A stretch of 64,000 nt of DNA from Eubacteriales bacterium (GCA_030524715.1 JAUNGB010000004.1:38049-102048); one strand, 5' to 3'. Counted from the first letter of the stretch, positions 44,558 through 52,841 are shown. Notes: a model not told the origin generated them from the letters alone. A program made the numbers and translations.

Positions 44558-46213
44558 TTGGATATTGTAAAGCAGATTATTGATCAAAGGGTAAATAGGA
44601 TATTGGAAGAAAATCCGGAGTTGTTTTTGGGTGCGGATTTGGATCGCAAACGCTCTAAAGCCTTTTTACTGTTGGGCGTAGCCGCGTATTTAGATGTTGA
44701 TATAGCAGAGGCTGCGCAGTATATAACGGACGGCGGGAATGACGGGGGATTCGATGCGGCATATATTGAGGAAGCTCAGGATTCGCAGCTCAATGTAGTT
44801 TTATTCCAATCAAAGTATTCCAGAAAGCTGGATAATGATAGTAATTTCCCTTCTAATGCAGTAGAGAAGGCTGTCAATACGGTAAAGTGTGTGTTTGATC
44901 CGTCTGCCCATATTCAACTTAATGAAAAGAGCCGCGAGAAAGTGAATGAAATCCGTTCTTTTATTTTGGATGGGAGTATTCCTTATGTCACTTTTGTTAT
45001 GTTGAATAATGGTTTGACGTGGAATAAGGATGGACAAAATCATATAGATAACGCTTTTGCCGATCAGCAGCAGGTGAATTTTGTCCATTTTTCTCACAAG
45101 GATATCCTGAATTATATCAATCGCAGCGCTTCTATTGAGACACAGATGAATTTTTCCGGAAAAGCAATACAGGAAGACTATAATTATAAACGGGTTATTG
45201 TAGGGCGTGTTTCAGTTAATGAGATTTATCAAATGATGGAGGAATTTGGCGATCGTTTGCTGGAGAAAAATATACGGCGCTATCTCGGAAAAAATACGGT
45301 AAACGAACAGATCAGCCAGACCTTGTTAAGTGATACTAAGCGGCAGAACTTTTTCTTTTTCAATAATGGGATCACTATGATTTGCGAGAGATTTGCCTAT
45401 AATGGCTTGCAGGAGAAGAACTGGAATGTGAAGATAAAACGTCTTCAGATTATTAATGGCGGACAGACATGCAGGACAATCTATCAGACACTTAAAGAGC
45501 ATCAGGAGATTGACTTTTCGCAGGTTTATATTCTTGTTCGGCTGTATGAGGTAAATGATGACGAGGATATTGTTCAGGATATTACGTATGCTACAAATAA
45601 TCAGAATCCTGTAGATTTCCGGGATTTGAAATCAAATGATACTATTCAGATTCTTCTGGAGACAGGCGCAAGGGAGTTAGGCTATATATACAAACGCAAA
45701 AGGGATAATCTTGGAAATGCGAATGTAATTCCTTCTACAGTTGCAGCGGAAGCGGTCTTTGCGGTCTGGCGTGGAAAACCACATCTGGCAAAATACAGGA
45801 GAAATGAATTTTTTAATAAATATTATAAGGAAATATTTGATGGTCTGAATGCGCCTCAAATGATTATTGCGGTATTGATATTCCGCTACTGTGATAATTT
45901 CCGAAAATATAGAAGCGTGGATGCAGATGTACGGGCACAGCGTCCGTACAGTCAATACTTTATGGCATATATGACGGGCAGGCGTTTATTAAATGAGATG
46001 GATATCTCTTTAGATTCGCTGAATCATGTTAATTTTGAGAGTGTAAGGAACTATTTCGAGCTTAATAAGGAGCGCCTTTATCGGGAGGAAGAACAGAAAT
46101 TGATTGAAATTCTGCGGGTTTATTTTAACGAGAAGCAGCTTCACGAAATAGATGGCCGTACGATGGCTGCTGCTTTCCGGCGATTTGATCTGTTGCTGCG
46201 ATATTTAAGTTAA
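44558..46213 (+). CDS. AIPR-family (abortive phage resistance) protein
   Basis: A 551-residue protein. An N-terminal PD-(D/E)XK-like segment is visible: GGNDGGFDAAYIEE then VVLFQSKYS (D, QxK). A central KIKRLQIINGGQTCRTIYQ holds the NGGQT signature near residue 298; DITYATNNQNPVDFRDLKSN follows. AIPR proteins are reported in phage resistance and often contain a nuclease. It has a TTG start with AGGTGATG upstream and is preceded by a 165-base gap. It stands alone, followed by decayed genes. Confidence 0.82.
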   Translation: MDIVKQIIDQRVNRILEENPELFLGADLDRKRSKAFLLLGVAAYLDVDIAEAAQYITDGGNDGGFDAAYIEEAQDSQLNVVLFQSKYSRKLDNDSNFPSNAVEKAVNTVKCVFDPSAHIQLNEKSREKVNEIRSFILDGSIPYVTFVMLNNGLTWNKDGQNHIDNAFADQQQVNFVHFSHKDILNYINRSASIETQMNFSGKAIQEDYNYKRVIVGRVSVNEIYQMMEEFGDRLLEKNIRRYLGKNTVNEQISQTLLSDTKRQNFFFFNNGITMICERFAYNGLQEKNWNVKIKRLQIINGGQTCRTIYQTLKEHQEIDFSQVYILVRLYEVNDDEDIVQDITYATNNQNPVDFRDLKSNDTIQILLETGARELGYIYKRKRDNLGNANVIPSTVAAEAVFAVWRGKPHLAKYRRNEFFNKYYKEIFDGLNAPQMIIAVLIFRYCDNFRKYRSVDADVRAQRPYSQYFMAYMTGRRLLNEMDISLDSLNHVNFESVRNYFELNKERLYREEEQKLIEILRVYFNEKQLHEIDGRTMAAAFRRFDLLLRYLS

Positions 46214-46356
46214 TCTTTTGTGCGGTTACATCCTTATTTACAGGAACTTCTTTTGGCTCTATTGCGACTATGGAGCTTGCTTTATTTGGCGTAGGAATCA
46301 GTATGGATATTTCCGCTCCGCTGATGGCGGGAGCCATATGTTCGGGAGCATTTTAA
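46213..46356 (+). pseudogene. Fragment of an NhaC-type Na+/H+ antiporter
   Basis: Translated in the frame ending at TAA 46354-46356, the region gives TSLFTGTSFGSIATMELALF and SAPLMAGAICSGAF. This resembles the conserved part of NhaC antiporters (TSFGTIGTIG and PLVAGAIISGAYFGD). The two ends of the gene are missing, so it is a relic, about 48 codons long. Confidence 0.6.
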
Positions 46357-46369
46357 GGAGGAATGGAAT

Positions 46370-46609
46370 ATGGCACCTACAGCAACCCTGATAAATGATT
46401 TATTAAGTACACTTGAGGAAGAAGACTATAACGCAGCAATTCGCTATATACAGTTCCTTTCGGTGACAAGGAAGCAAACAAAAGTAGAAAAAAGTAAGGC
46501 TGCGTTAGCAGAAATCCAAGATATGTTTGCAGATGATAAGGGCTGGGATTCAGAAGAAGATATGTTGGCTGATATGGCAGAATTTCGGAGGCGCCGTTTG
46601 AAATCATGA
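46370..46609 (+). CDS. Antitoxin-like partner of a PIN-domain toxin
   Basis: A 79-residue acidic protein (MAPTATLINDLLSTLEEEDY) ending in RRRRLKS. AAGGAGG precedes the ATG, and its stop overlaps the ATG of the PIN gene (ATGA). The order, size and overlap are those of VapB-like antitoxins, although the fold is not recognised with confidence. A copy of its first codons is found at 48353. Confidence 0.7.
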   Translation: MAPTATLINDLLSTLEEEDYNAAIRYIQFLSVTRKQTKVEKSKAALAEIQDMFADDKGWDSEEDMLADMAEFRRRRLKS

Positions 46610-47005
46610 AAATTATGCTTGATACAAATGTTTTAATATTTGCATTTGTGTTCGGCGGCAAAGCAGGAAAGCTGATGGTACAGTTGATAGATTCCGAACA
46701 TGAATTGTATGTTTCTGAGTACGTGAATCAGGAATTTAAAGGTAAGTTGCAAATGAAATGGCCTGATAAGGCTGAAAAGGTATATAAAATATATCGGACG
46801 ATGAATTTTCATTTTTGCGATAGTACAAATGAAAAGCTTGAAGAATTAAGGGATGTAAAGGATATTTCAGTATTAAGTGATGCGTTACATCACCACATTG
46901 ATTTTGACAGGAGACAAAGATTTTTTAGATGCTAATTTAGAGAATCCGTTGGTGTTTTTTCCATCAATGATGTATGATTATTTGCAAAGATTTGAATCCT
47001 TATAG
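46606..47005 (+). pseudogene. PIN-domain (VapC-like) toxin, frameshifted
   Basis: The first frame gives MKIMLDTNVLIFAFVFGGKA with the acidic PIN residue, and continues to VLSDALHHHID; it then runs into a 12-residue non-homologous tail and stops at 46935. In the next frame the missing C-terminus follows: ILTGDKDFLDANLENPLVFF and MMYDYLQRFESL, ending at TAG 47003-47005. The LTGDKDF motif carries catalytic PIN aspartates. A small indel between about 46893 and 46905 would restore one 133-residue toxin. Its antitoxin is still intact. Confidence 0.8.
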
Positions 47006-47016
47006 TCCTGCTCAGT

Positions 47017-47051
47017 GAGCATCTTCTGAATGAACAGAGGATGCTCTTTTT
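47017..47051 (+). terminator. Terminator after the PIN gene
   Basis: GAGCATCTTCTG (47017-47028) and CAGAGGATGCTC (47035-47046) pair with one mismatch around 6 bases, followed by TTTTT (47047-47051). Confidence 0.75.
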
Positions 47052-47074
47052 GTTATACATATGGTTGATTTTTA

Positions 47075-47193
47075 TTTTAGGGCTTCCATATCGGGGGAGA
47101 AAGAGATACAATAAAAGAAACAACACAGGAAGGAAAGATTTTACGTTACTGTGAGCAGTAACTATTGTGGAGGGATTTATGAGTTTTCTTAAG
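47075..47193 (+). repeat. Leader block (A+B) of the lipoprotein gene, copy 1
   Basis: Block A (47075-47120) is almost identical to 51014-51059; block B (47131-47193) is closely similar to 52099-52161. In this copy the blocks are only 10 bases apart and lead directly into the lipoprotein gene. In the second copy a whole gene (51084-52100) lies between them. Confidence 0.85.
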
Positions 47194-48180
47194 TTGATTG
47201 GTTGTGTTTTTTTATGCGCTGCGGCAGGAATGACAACTGGCTGTGCCGCTAAAACGGAGGGAGTTTCCGCGGAAACGCAAGGGAAAGAGGCGGGTCTTGA
47301 GCAGGTAACCGAACCCGGTGAAGATGAGCAGAAGGTTTCTTTAATAGTGGATGAAAAAGAAATTATAATTCCGGATATATCCGGAGAATATAAAATTGTT
47401 TTTGCTAATGATCAGCACATTATAGTACCGGATGGAGCATATGCAGAAGAAAATAATGAGGTGGTTCAGCAACGATATGATCTTTTTTGTGATAGTCAAG
47501 GGATGCGGTCAGGCGATACCTGGCCGACAATGGTACAACAGATAAATCAACTTGAGCCGGATGGGGTCGTTTTGGACGGCGATATGATAGATTTTTATTC
47601 GGACGCAAATATGGAATGCCTGATGAAGGAAGTGAAAAATATTAATTATCCGACAATGTATATACGTGCCGATCATGATCTGGCGGTTTGGTATAGTGAC
47701 GGCATGAAGAAGAAAGAAAGCAATCAGAAGCATAAAGATGCCTGGGAAATGGAAGATATTATGCTTCAGGACTATGAAGAATTTATGCTCGTAGGTATTA
47801 ATAATAATACAAGCCAGTTATCTGAGAAGGCGCTGAAGAGCCTGAAAGAAATTTGGAAAACAGGAAAGCCTGTCATACTTGCAATGCATGTTCCTCTGAA
47901 ATCCCAAATCAGCGACGAGTTAAGTATTGCGTCAAAAGAGGTCTGGCAGGACAGAGCGCTTTTGTGGGGAGAGGGCTGTTATTATGAGCCGACTGAAAAT
48001 ACTCAGCAATTTTTGGACATGGTATATGCTGAGGATAGTCCGGTAGTAGCAGTTATAGCGGCGCATCTGCATTTTCCATTTGAAGACCAATTAAATGAAA
48101 ATATAAGACAAATTGTATTTGATGCATCCTATAAAGGTATGGTAGGCTTGGTTACAGTTAAGGGCGATTACCAGGAGTGA
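47179..48180 (+). CDS. Lipoprotein with calcineurin-like phosphoesterase domain
   Basis: A 333-residue exported lipoprotein. The N-terminus MSFLKLIGCVFLCAAAGMTT ends in GCAAK, a lipobox with Cys near residue 22. The mature part has the metallophosphoesterase pattern: IVFANDQHII (D-x-H), VVLDGDMIDFY (GD), IRADHD (normally GNHD; here the Asn is Ala-Asp), AMHVPLK and AAHLHFPF (GHxH-like). The GNHD motif is changed, so activity may be reduced. GGAGGGA at 47169-47175 supports ATG 47179. Surface localisation; substrate unknown. Confidence 0.78.
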   Translation: MSFLKLIGCVFLCAAAGMTTGCAAKTEGVSAETQGKEAGLEQVTEPGEDEQKVSLIVDEKEIIIPDISGEYKIVFANDQHIIVPDGAYAEENNEVVQQRYDLFCDSQGMRSGDTWPTMVQQINQLEPDGVVLDGDMIDFYSDANMECLMKEVKNINYPTMYIRADHDLAVWYSDGMKKKESNQKHKDAWEMEDIMLQDYEEFMLVGINNNTSQLSEKALKSLKEIWKTGKPVILAMHVPLKSQISDELSIASKEVWQDRALLWGEGCYYEPTENTQQFLDMVYAEDSPVVAVIAAHLHFPFEDQLNENIRQIVFDASYKGMVGLVTVKGDYQE

Positions 48181-48183
48181 TCG

Positions 48184-48273
48184 TATAGAGGTTAGAAAAT
48201 ATGTCAGTGAACTGGCTCGTATCGCGACAAAACCTGCAATGGAAAATCCTGCTCTGAAAATTATGGAAAATTA
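48184..48273 (+). pseudogene. Short gene relic
   Basis: One frame reads RIEVRKYVSELARIATKPAM and ends ALKIMEN-stop. It has no start or ribosome site and may be the tail of a lost gene. Low certainty. Confidence 0.3.
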
Positions 48274-48289
48274 AAATTCTATAAATAAA

Positions 48290-48318
48290 TGGAATATGGT
48301 GTGGGGAGATGCTATAAT
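48290..48318 (+). promoter_or_regulatory. Extended -10 promoter upstream of the AAA/PDDEXK gene
   Basis: TGCTATAAT (48310-48318) is an extended -10 box; TGGAAT at 48290-48295 is a weak -35 with a 17-base spacer. It is 92 bases before the ATG of the 48411 gene. Confidence 0.5.
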
Positions 48319-48340
48319 ATATCCATTATAAATTTGAAGA

Positions 48341-48375
48341 AGGAATGACAATATGGCACCTATAGCAACACTGGT
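48341..48375 (+). repeat. Copy of the antitoxin gene start
   Basis: AATATGGCACCTATAGCAAC with the preceding GGAATG closely matches the ribosome site and first codons of the antitoxin gene at 46358-46391 (MAPTATL versus MAPIATL). The frame then diverges. It suggests that the downstream AAA/PDDEXK gene was joined to a partial antitoxin gene. Confidence 0.65.
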
Positions 48376-48410
48376 CATAGGTCAATTCCCGGGAAGGGAG
48401 CGTGGACAGA

Positions 48411-50102
48411 ATGGCAAAAGTGAATCTGCCATATGGCATTGATAATTTTGCAAAGGTGAGGGAAAACAACTGCTACTATATTGATAAGACAGGATTCATT
48501 AAGGAACTTCTGGATCGGACGTTTGATGTGAATCTGATCACCAGACCACGCCGCTTCGGAAAGACTCTTATCATGAGTATGCTTGCAGAGTTTTTCGACA
48601 TCCGTAAGGACAGTAAGAGTCTTTTTGACGGGCTGGAAATTGCGAAGGATGCAGAATTCTGCGAGAAATGGATGAACCAGTGGCCAGTTCTGTTTTTAAC
48701 GCTGAAGGATATCGAAAGTTCCGGATTTGCGGATGCCTATGAGATGCTTCGGTTTACGCTTTCTTCTTTATGTGATGTTCATAGGTACTTGTTAGATAGT
48801 GAAAATGTTTCTGAGATGGATAAAGAACGCTTTTCGCGGCTGTTGGAGCAGAACGGAAATAAGACGGATGTGAAAACAGCATTGTTTGTCCTGATGCGCA
48901 TGATGAAAGCGCATTATGGTAAAGAAGTAATCCTGCTGATTGATGAATATGATGTTCCATTAGCGAAAGCCAGTGATAATGGGTACTACGGGGATATGCT
49001 GGAGGTAATGCGCAGTCTGCTGGGCATGGCATGGAAGTCCAATCCGAACTTAAAATTCGCTGTTGTAACCGGATGCCTCCGAATTGCGAAGGAGAGCATC
49101 TTCACAGGAGCAAACAATTTTATTTCCAATTCGATATCCAGTAAAAAGTATCGGGAGTGTTTTGGGTTCAGTGAGACAGAAGTAGCTGCGTTGTTGGAAG
49201 CTGCTGGATTGCAGGATGCTTTGCCTGAAATGAAAGAGTGGTATGATGGTTACATCTTCGGCGGCAGAGAAATATACTGCCCATGGGATGTAATCAATCA
49301 TGTGGATGCACTGTTGACAGATCGGGATGCGAAGCCCGGAAATTATTGGCTGGACACGAGCCATAACAACATTATCCGGCGTTTTATTGAACACCCGCAG
49401 ATTAACGTTAACGATAAGTTTGAAACGCTGTTGGGAGGCGGTGTGATCCAGGAGTCTATCCGGGAGGATCTGACCTATGATATCGCCCATTCCACAGAGG
49501 ATAACTTGTGGAGTATCCTTTACCTTACGGGTTATCTGACGCAGGTTTTGCCGGAGAAGCTGCCGGAGGGAATGAGATCGGAAGAAGGTAAAACAGCGCT
49601 GCGTATTCCGAATGAAGAAGTGAAATCTGTGTTTGGCGACACAGTGAAAAAGTGGTTTGAAGAAAGAATCGCTGCAAAAGACCGTACCACTCTGTTTAAA
49701 GCATGGTGGGACGGCGAGCCGGAGAAATTAACGCAGGAGATTACGGATATCCTGTTTGATACCATCAGTTATTTTGACTACAAAGAAGATTATTACCATG
49801 CGTTTGTCACAGGGATGTTCATAGGCGCGGGCTACGCGGTAAAGTCAAATTCAGAAACCGGAACCGGCCGGGCGGACATTATTATAAAAGAACAGCGGCG
49901 CAGGCGTGCGCTCGTAATAGAGGCGAAATGGCCCGGAAAGAAAGGAAAAGGAAACAGTCTGGAAAAAGAGTGCGCGGATGCTCTTGAGCAGATTGAGAGG
50001 GAGCAGTATAAAAAAAATCTTGAACTTGAAGGGTATACGAGCGTACGGTGCTATGGAGCGGCGTTCCTCGGAAAGACATGCCTGATAAAGATGGCAGATT
50101 GA
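48411..50102 (+). CDS. AAA-ATPase-like protein with C-terminal PD-(D/E)XK nuclease domain
   Basis: A 563-residue protein: MAKVNLPYGIDNFAKVRENN, the Walker A RPRRFGKTLIMSML near residue 47, Walker B VILLIDEYDVPLAKA near 178, and the C-terminal GRADIIIKEQRRRRALVIEA with K in EAKWPG (PDDEXK) near 500. This is the widespread family with AAA-ATPase-like and PDDEXK_9 domains. ATG 48411 fits AAGGGAG at 48394-48400. Functions are not established; gene amplification in gut bacteria and accessory locations are common. Confidence 0.88.
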   Translation: MAKVNLPYGIDNFAKVRENNCYYIDKTGFIKELLDRTFDVNLITRPRRFGKTLIMSMLAEFFDIRKDSKSLFDGLEIAKDAEFCEKWMNQWPVLFLTLKDIESSGFADAYEMLRFTLSSLCDVHRYLLDSENVSEMDKERFSRLLEQNGNKTDVKTALFVLMRMMKAHYGKEVILLIDEYDVPLAKASDNGYYGDMLEVMRSLLGMAWKSNPNLKFAVVTGCLRIAKESIFTGANNFISNSISSKKYRECFGFSETEVAALLEAAGLQDALPEMKEWYDGYIFGGREIYCPWDVINHVDALLTDRDAKPGNYWLDTSHNNIIRRFIEHPQINVNDKFETLLGGGVIQESIREDLTYDIAHSTEDNLWSILYLTGYLTQVLPEKLPEGMRSEEGKTALRIPNEEVKSVFGDTVKKWFEERIAAKDRTTLFKAWWDGEPEKLTQEITDILFDTISYFDYKEDYYHAFVTGMFIGAGYAVKSNSETGTGRADIIIKEQRRRRALVIEAKWPGKKGKGNSLEKECADALEQIEREQYKKNLELEGYTSVRCYGAAFLGKTCLIKMAD

Positions 50103-50180
50103 TAATTATAACGAGTCTTGAATAGTAGGAATAAGCGCAGTCCTTCACTTCAAACAATACAGATGCAATCCAATAGGCAG

Positions 50181-50701
50181 TTAAAGAAGTTTTTTAAATT
50201 CGTGTTCATTCATTTGCAGGCGCTTTGCAGCTTCTGCTGCGGTGAGAAGTCCGTCGCGAACCAATTCCAGCAAAGTATCTTTCTTGCCTGTTTGGATGCC
50301 CTCCTTTTTTCCGGCCTGAATGCCGCGGTTTAAAATAGTTTTTGCTTCGTGTTCCAGGATGTGTCCTCCCATAACAGAAATCACTCCTTTCCTGACATTG
50401 GTATAATGGGCGAATCGTATTCGAAGAACCGGATCGCCAGACTGCCGTCAGGCGCGCTCTGACATTCTATATGGTATTTTTTACGGATAGCCCCTTGAAT
50501 TTCAAAGCAGGAGTCCGTGATTTTCTCATTAGTATTTCCGTCCTGCTGGTTCAGGAAATGTTCGTTCTGGAAAAAGATAACGGGTTCGTTTCCATTATAG
50601 TTCTCGCCGAAGATTTCGTTTACAACAGGGATAATCAGTTCGGTACAGTCATTCAACAGAGTTCTGAAAACATCATCATAAGGTGTATTAACAAGTTTCA
50701 T
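50181..50701 (-). pseudogene. Rpn-family recombination-promoting nuclease, broken, copy 1
   Basis: An N-terminal fragment (start at 50701, MKLVNTPYDDVFRTLLNDCT, ending IRFFEYDSPIIPMSGKE-stop at 50381) carries the first part of a PD-(D/E)XK nuclease including CFEIQGAIRKKYHIECQS (E/x/K-like). The C-terminal fragment (50181-50384, GTG/ATG, VISVMGGHILEHEAKTIL) is in another frame, and the central about 150 residues of the family are absent. So one internal deletion with a frameshift destroyed the gene. The same damage is found at 52333-52841. Confidence 0.85.
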
Positions 50702-50819
50702 ATATTCAGTCTCCCTGAACAGGCCATATATAAGGGCTCACCGCATTCTGACTGAATAAAGTGAATGAACTGCTTAAGGCTATTTTAACAGAATATTTGG
50801 AAATTAGCTATAGGAATTT
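50294..50819. repeat. 526-base near-identical repeat, copy 1
   Basis: Matches 52434-52959 with one base difference noticed (50349 G, 52489 A), covering the rpn N-terminal fragment, its promoter side and 118 bases beyond. The adjoining rpn C-terminal parts are visibly more diverged. Confidence 0.9.
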
Positions 50820-50850
50820 GACGCGGGACGTAAGGTTGTAGAATTTAGGG

Positions 50851-51008
50851 TCTGTTTCGGCTGCTTTGAGGGTGTGATAAAGAAATTAACACCAGATAAA
50901 CAGAGACTTGCGACGCTCAAAACCTTGCTTTATACATGAAACAGGGAAATATAGTTGGAACGAGTCAATACATCTGTGAATTTCTGGGGTCTTGGGATGT
51001 CATAAAGA
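50851..51008 (+). pseudogene. Degenerate copy of the hypothetical gene at 53166
   Basis: TCTGTTTCGGCTGCTTTGAG at 50851 aligns with 53220; similarity runs to about 51005 / 53376 with several substitutions and small indels, including GACTTGCGACGCTCAAAACC. The reading frame is not kept, so this is a decayed duplicate. Confidence 0.75.
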
Positions 51009-51013
51009 TTTTG

Positions 51014-51059
51014 TTTTGGGGCTTCCATATCGGGGGAGAAAGAGATACAATAAAAGAAA
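51014..51059 (+). repeat. Leader block A, copy 2
   Basis: Near-identical to 47075-47120 (GCTTCCATATCGGGGGAGAA core at 51021-51040). It lies just upstream of the 51084 gene, so it may carry a promoter. Confidence 0.85.
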
Positions 51060-51083
51060 TAATATAGGAAGGAGAATGCTATT

Positions 51084-52100
51084 ATGATTAGCGTATCAAG
51101 AGAAAAAGAAAAATTGTACACAAGCCGTCTGGTCAGGAATCTTATTGTCATAGGATTTATTCTGACAATGTCTTTTGGTCTTCAGAAAAATGTTTTGGCG
51201 GCACAGAACATAGAAGTTCTGGCAATCAATGATGGTGGGAATGATCAGTATTCATCAAAATACGATCTGAAAGCAACCGGGATAAAGAGTACCGTTGGCA
51301 CTGCCAAAATAAGTAAAGCAGATACTTCCAAACAGAATATCGTAACCGTATCATGGGGCAAAGTTTCCGGCGCGGACGGGTATGAAGTATATACTGCATC
51401 TTCCGCAAGCGGCACATATAGAAAAGTAAAAACTGTTGGTTCCGGAACCTTTAAGACCTCGCTCAGGATTGAAAATGGCAAAAGCCTGTATATTAAAGTC
51501 CGTGCGTATAAGAAGGATAATGGGAATAAGGTTTATGGAGCTTATTCTTCTGCAAAGAAAGCAACCGATATTGGCGCGGTTTGGTACAAAAAAATATTGG
51601 GGAGAACAACCAGCGCAAGCTATAATGTGCGCTGCCAATATGATCAGAAATATACAACGAAAAGGGTATATCAGAAGGATTTTCCATACTATAAAGCAGT
51701 GGATATTAACAAAGATGGAATTAAAGAGCTGATACTGCATTCGGATTACAGAAATCCATATGACGATAATACGATCCTGTTGCTGACATATTACAAAAAT
51801 AAGGTAAAAGCATTGCTTTGTATCGGAGGCTCCGGAGCAAGGGGAGGCTTTTATCTTTCCGGAAAAAACCTTGCTGTCAAAACAGGCGGAAGTGATTTCT
51901 ATTATGCGGGATATTTTACGATTTCATCCGGTAAGCTTAAGGTAGTCCGCCAGATGGAACATGATAGAGATAAGGGTTCTGTGCCATATAAAGATCTGTA
52001 CTATGTGAATGGAAGGAGAACAAGCTATGCGAAATTCTATTCGTTTTATCAAAGGTACAATACAGAAAATATGTCTGGTATTCAATTTTCAATCAGATAG
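51084..52100 (+). CDS. Secreted protein with fibronectin type III-like domain
   Basis: A 338-residue protein. A basic N-terminus is followed by a membrane/signal segment, RNLIVIGFILTMSFGLQKNV ending LAAQN near residue 36. A fibronectin type III-like domain follows (VTVSWGKVSGADGYEVYTAS near 85-105, YIKVRAYKKDNGNKVYGAYS), then a C-terminal domain with DINKDGIKELILHSDY (near 210), an EF-hand-like calcium loop. AGGAAGGAG precedes ATG 51084. It is exported, maybe bound to the surface. It lies between leader blocks A and B of a duplicated lipoprotein leader. Confidence 0.78.
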   Translation: MISVSREKEKLYTSRLVRNLIVIGFILTMSFGLQKNVLAAQNIEVLAINDGGNDQYSSKYDLKATGIKSTVGTAKISKADTSKQNIVTVSWGKVSGADGYEVYTASSASGTYRKVKTVGSGTFKTSLRIENGKSLYIKVRAYKKDNGNKVYGAYSSAKKATDIGAVWYKKILGRTTSASYNVRCQYDQKYTTKRVYQKDFPYYKAVDINKDGIKELILHSDYRNPYDDNTILLLTYYKNKVKALLCIGGSGARGGFYLSGKNLAVKTGGSDFYYAGYFTISSGKLKVVRQMEHDRDKGSVPYKDLYYVNGRRTSYAKFYSFYQRYNTENMSGIQFSIR

Positions 52101-52161
52101 GAAAGATTTTACATTATTGTGAGCAGTAACTATTTTGGAGGAATTTATGAGTTTTTTAAGT
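52099..52161 (+). repeat. Leader block B, copy 2
   Basis: Similar to 47131-47193 (GTGAGCAGTAACTATT core at 52119-52134), including the ribosome site and the first codons of the lipoprotein gene. Confidence 0.85.
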
Positions 52162-52209
52162 TCATTCATCTTCTCGGCGTCCGTATCATATTCACCTGGA
52201 TTTTCGTAA
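52147..52209 (+). pseudogene. Truncated start of the lipoprotein gene
   Basis: ATG 52147 begins MSFLSSF..., matching MSFLKL of the 47179 gene through its first codons, and soon stops at TAA 52207-52209. A relic of the duplicated leader. Confidence 0.65.
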
Positions 52210-52243
52210 GAGAATATGTAGAAGGGAATCAGGAGAGATATGA

Positions 52244-52284
52244 AAGATCTACCGTCCGGAACAGAGTTCCGGACGGTAGATCTT
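52244..52284. other. 19-bp perfect hairpin
   Basis: AAGATCTACCGTCCGGAAC (52244-52262), loop AGA, and its exact complement (52266-52284). No T-run follows on either strand. It lies between the lipoprotein relic and the second rpn copy and may be a terminator relic or a mobile-element end. Confidence 0.6.
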
Positions 52285-52332
52285 CATAGCAGTTCTTCAC
52301 TTCAAACAATACAGATGCAATCCAATAGGTAA

Positions 52333-52841
52333 TTAAAGAAGTTTTTTGAATTCGTGTTCATCCATTCGCAGGCGTTTAGCAGCTTCTTCAGCATTGAGAA
52401 GTCCATCACGGACTAATTCCAGTAGAGTATCCTGGATGCCCTCCTTTTTTCCGGCCTGAATGCCGCGGTTTAAAATAGTTTTTGCTTCATGTTCCAGGAT
52501 GTGTCCTCCCATAACAGAAATCACTCCTTTCCTGACATTGGTATAATGGGCGAATCGTATTCGAAGAACCGGATCGCCAGACTGCCGTCAGGCGCGCTCT
52601 GACATTCTATATGGTATTTTTTACGGATAGCCCCTTGAATTTCAAAGCAGGAGTCCGTGATTTTCTCATTAGTATTTCCGTCCTGCTGGTTCAGGAAATG
52701 TTCGTTCTGGAAAAAGATAACGGGTTCGTTTCCATTATAGTTCTCGCCGAAGATTTCGTTTACAACAGGGATAATCAGTTCGGTACAGTCATTCAACAGA
52801 GTTCTGAAAACATCATCATAAGGTGTATTAACAAGTTTCAT
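52333..52841 (-). pseudogene. Rpn-family nuclease, broken, copy 2
   Basis: The same break as at 50181-50701: an N-terminal fragment (start 52841, stop 52521) identical in protein, and a C-terminal fragment (52333-52524) with several substitutions and a four-codon deletion in the linker (GKKEGIQDTLLELV). Two copies with the same internal deletion show that the duplication, or gene conversion, took place after the gene was broken. Confidence 0.85.

Larger units (their letters stand above)
50702..51083. other. Gene-free stretch with repeat tail, gene relic and leader block A
   Basis: Contains the end of the 526-base repeat (to 50819), a degenerate copy (50851-51008) of part of the gene at 53166, and leader block A (51014-51059). 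No intact gene. Confidence 0.7.

Noticed and set aside
46989-47010. A second, functional tRNA gene
   Set aside because: Only the T-arm/acceptor-like 3' part is similar; no D arm, anticodon arm or 5' acceptor partner is present.
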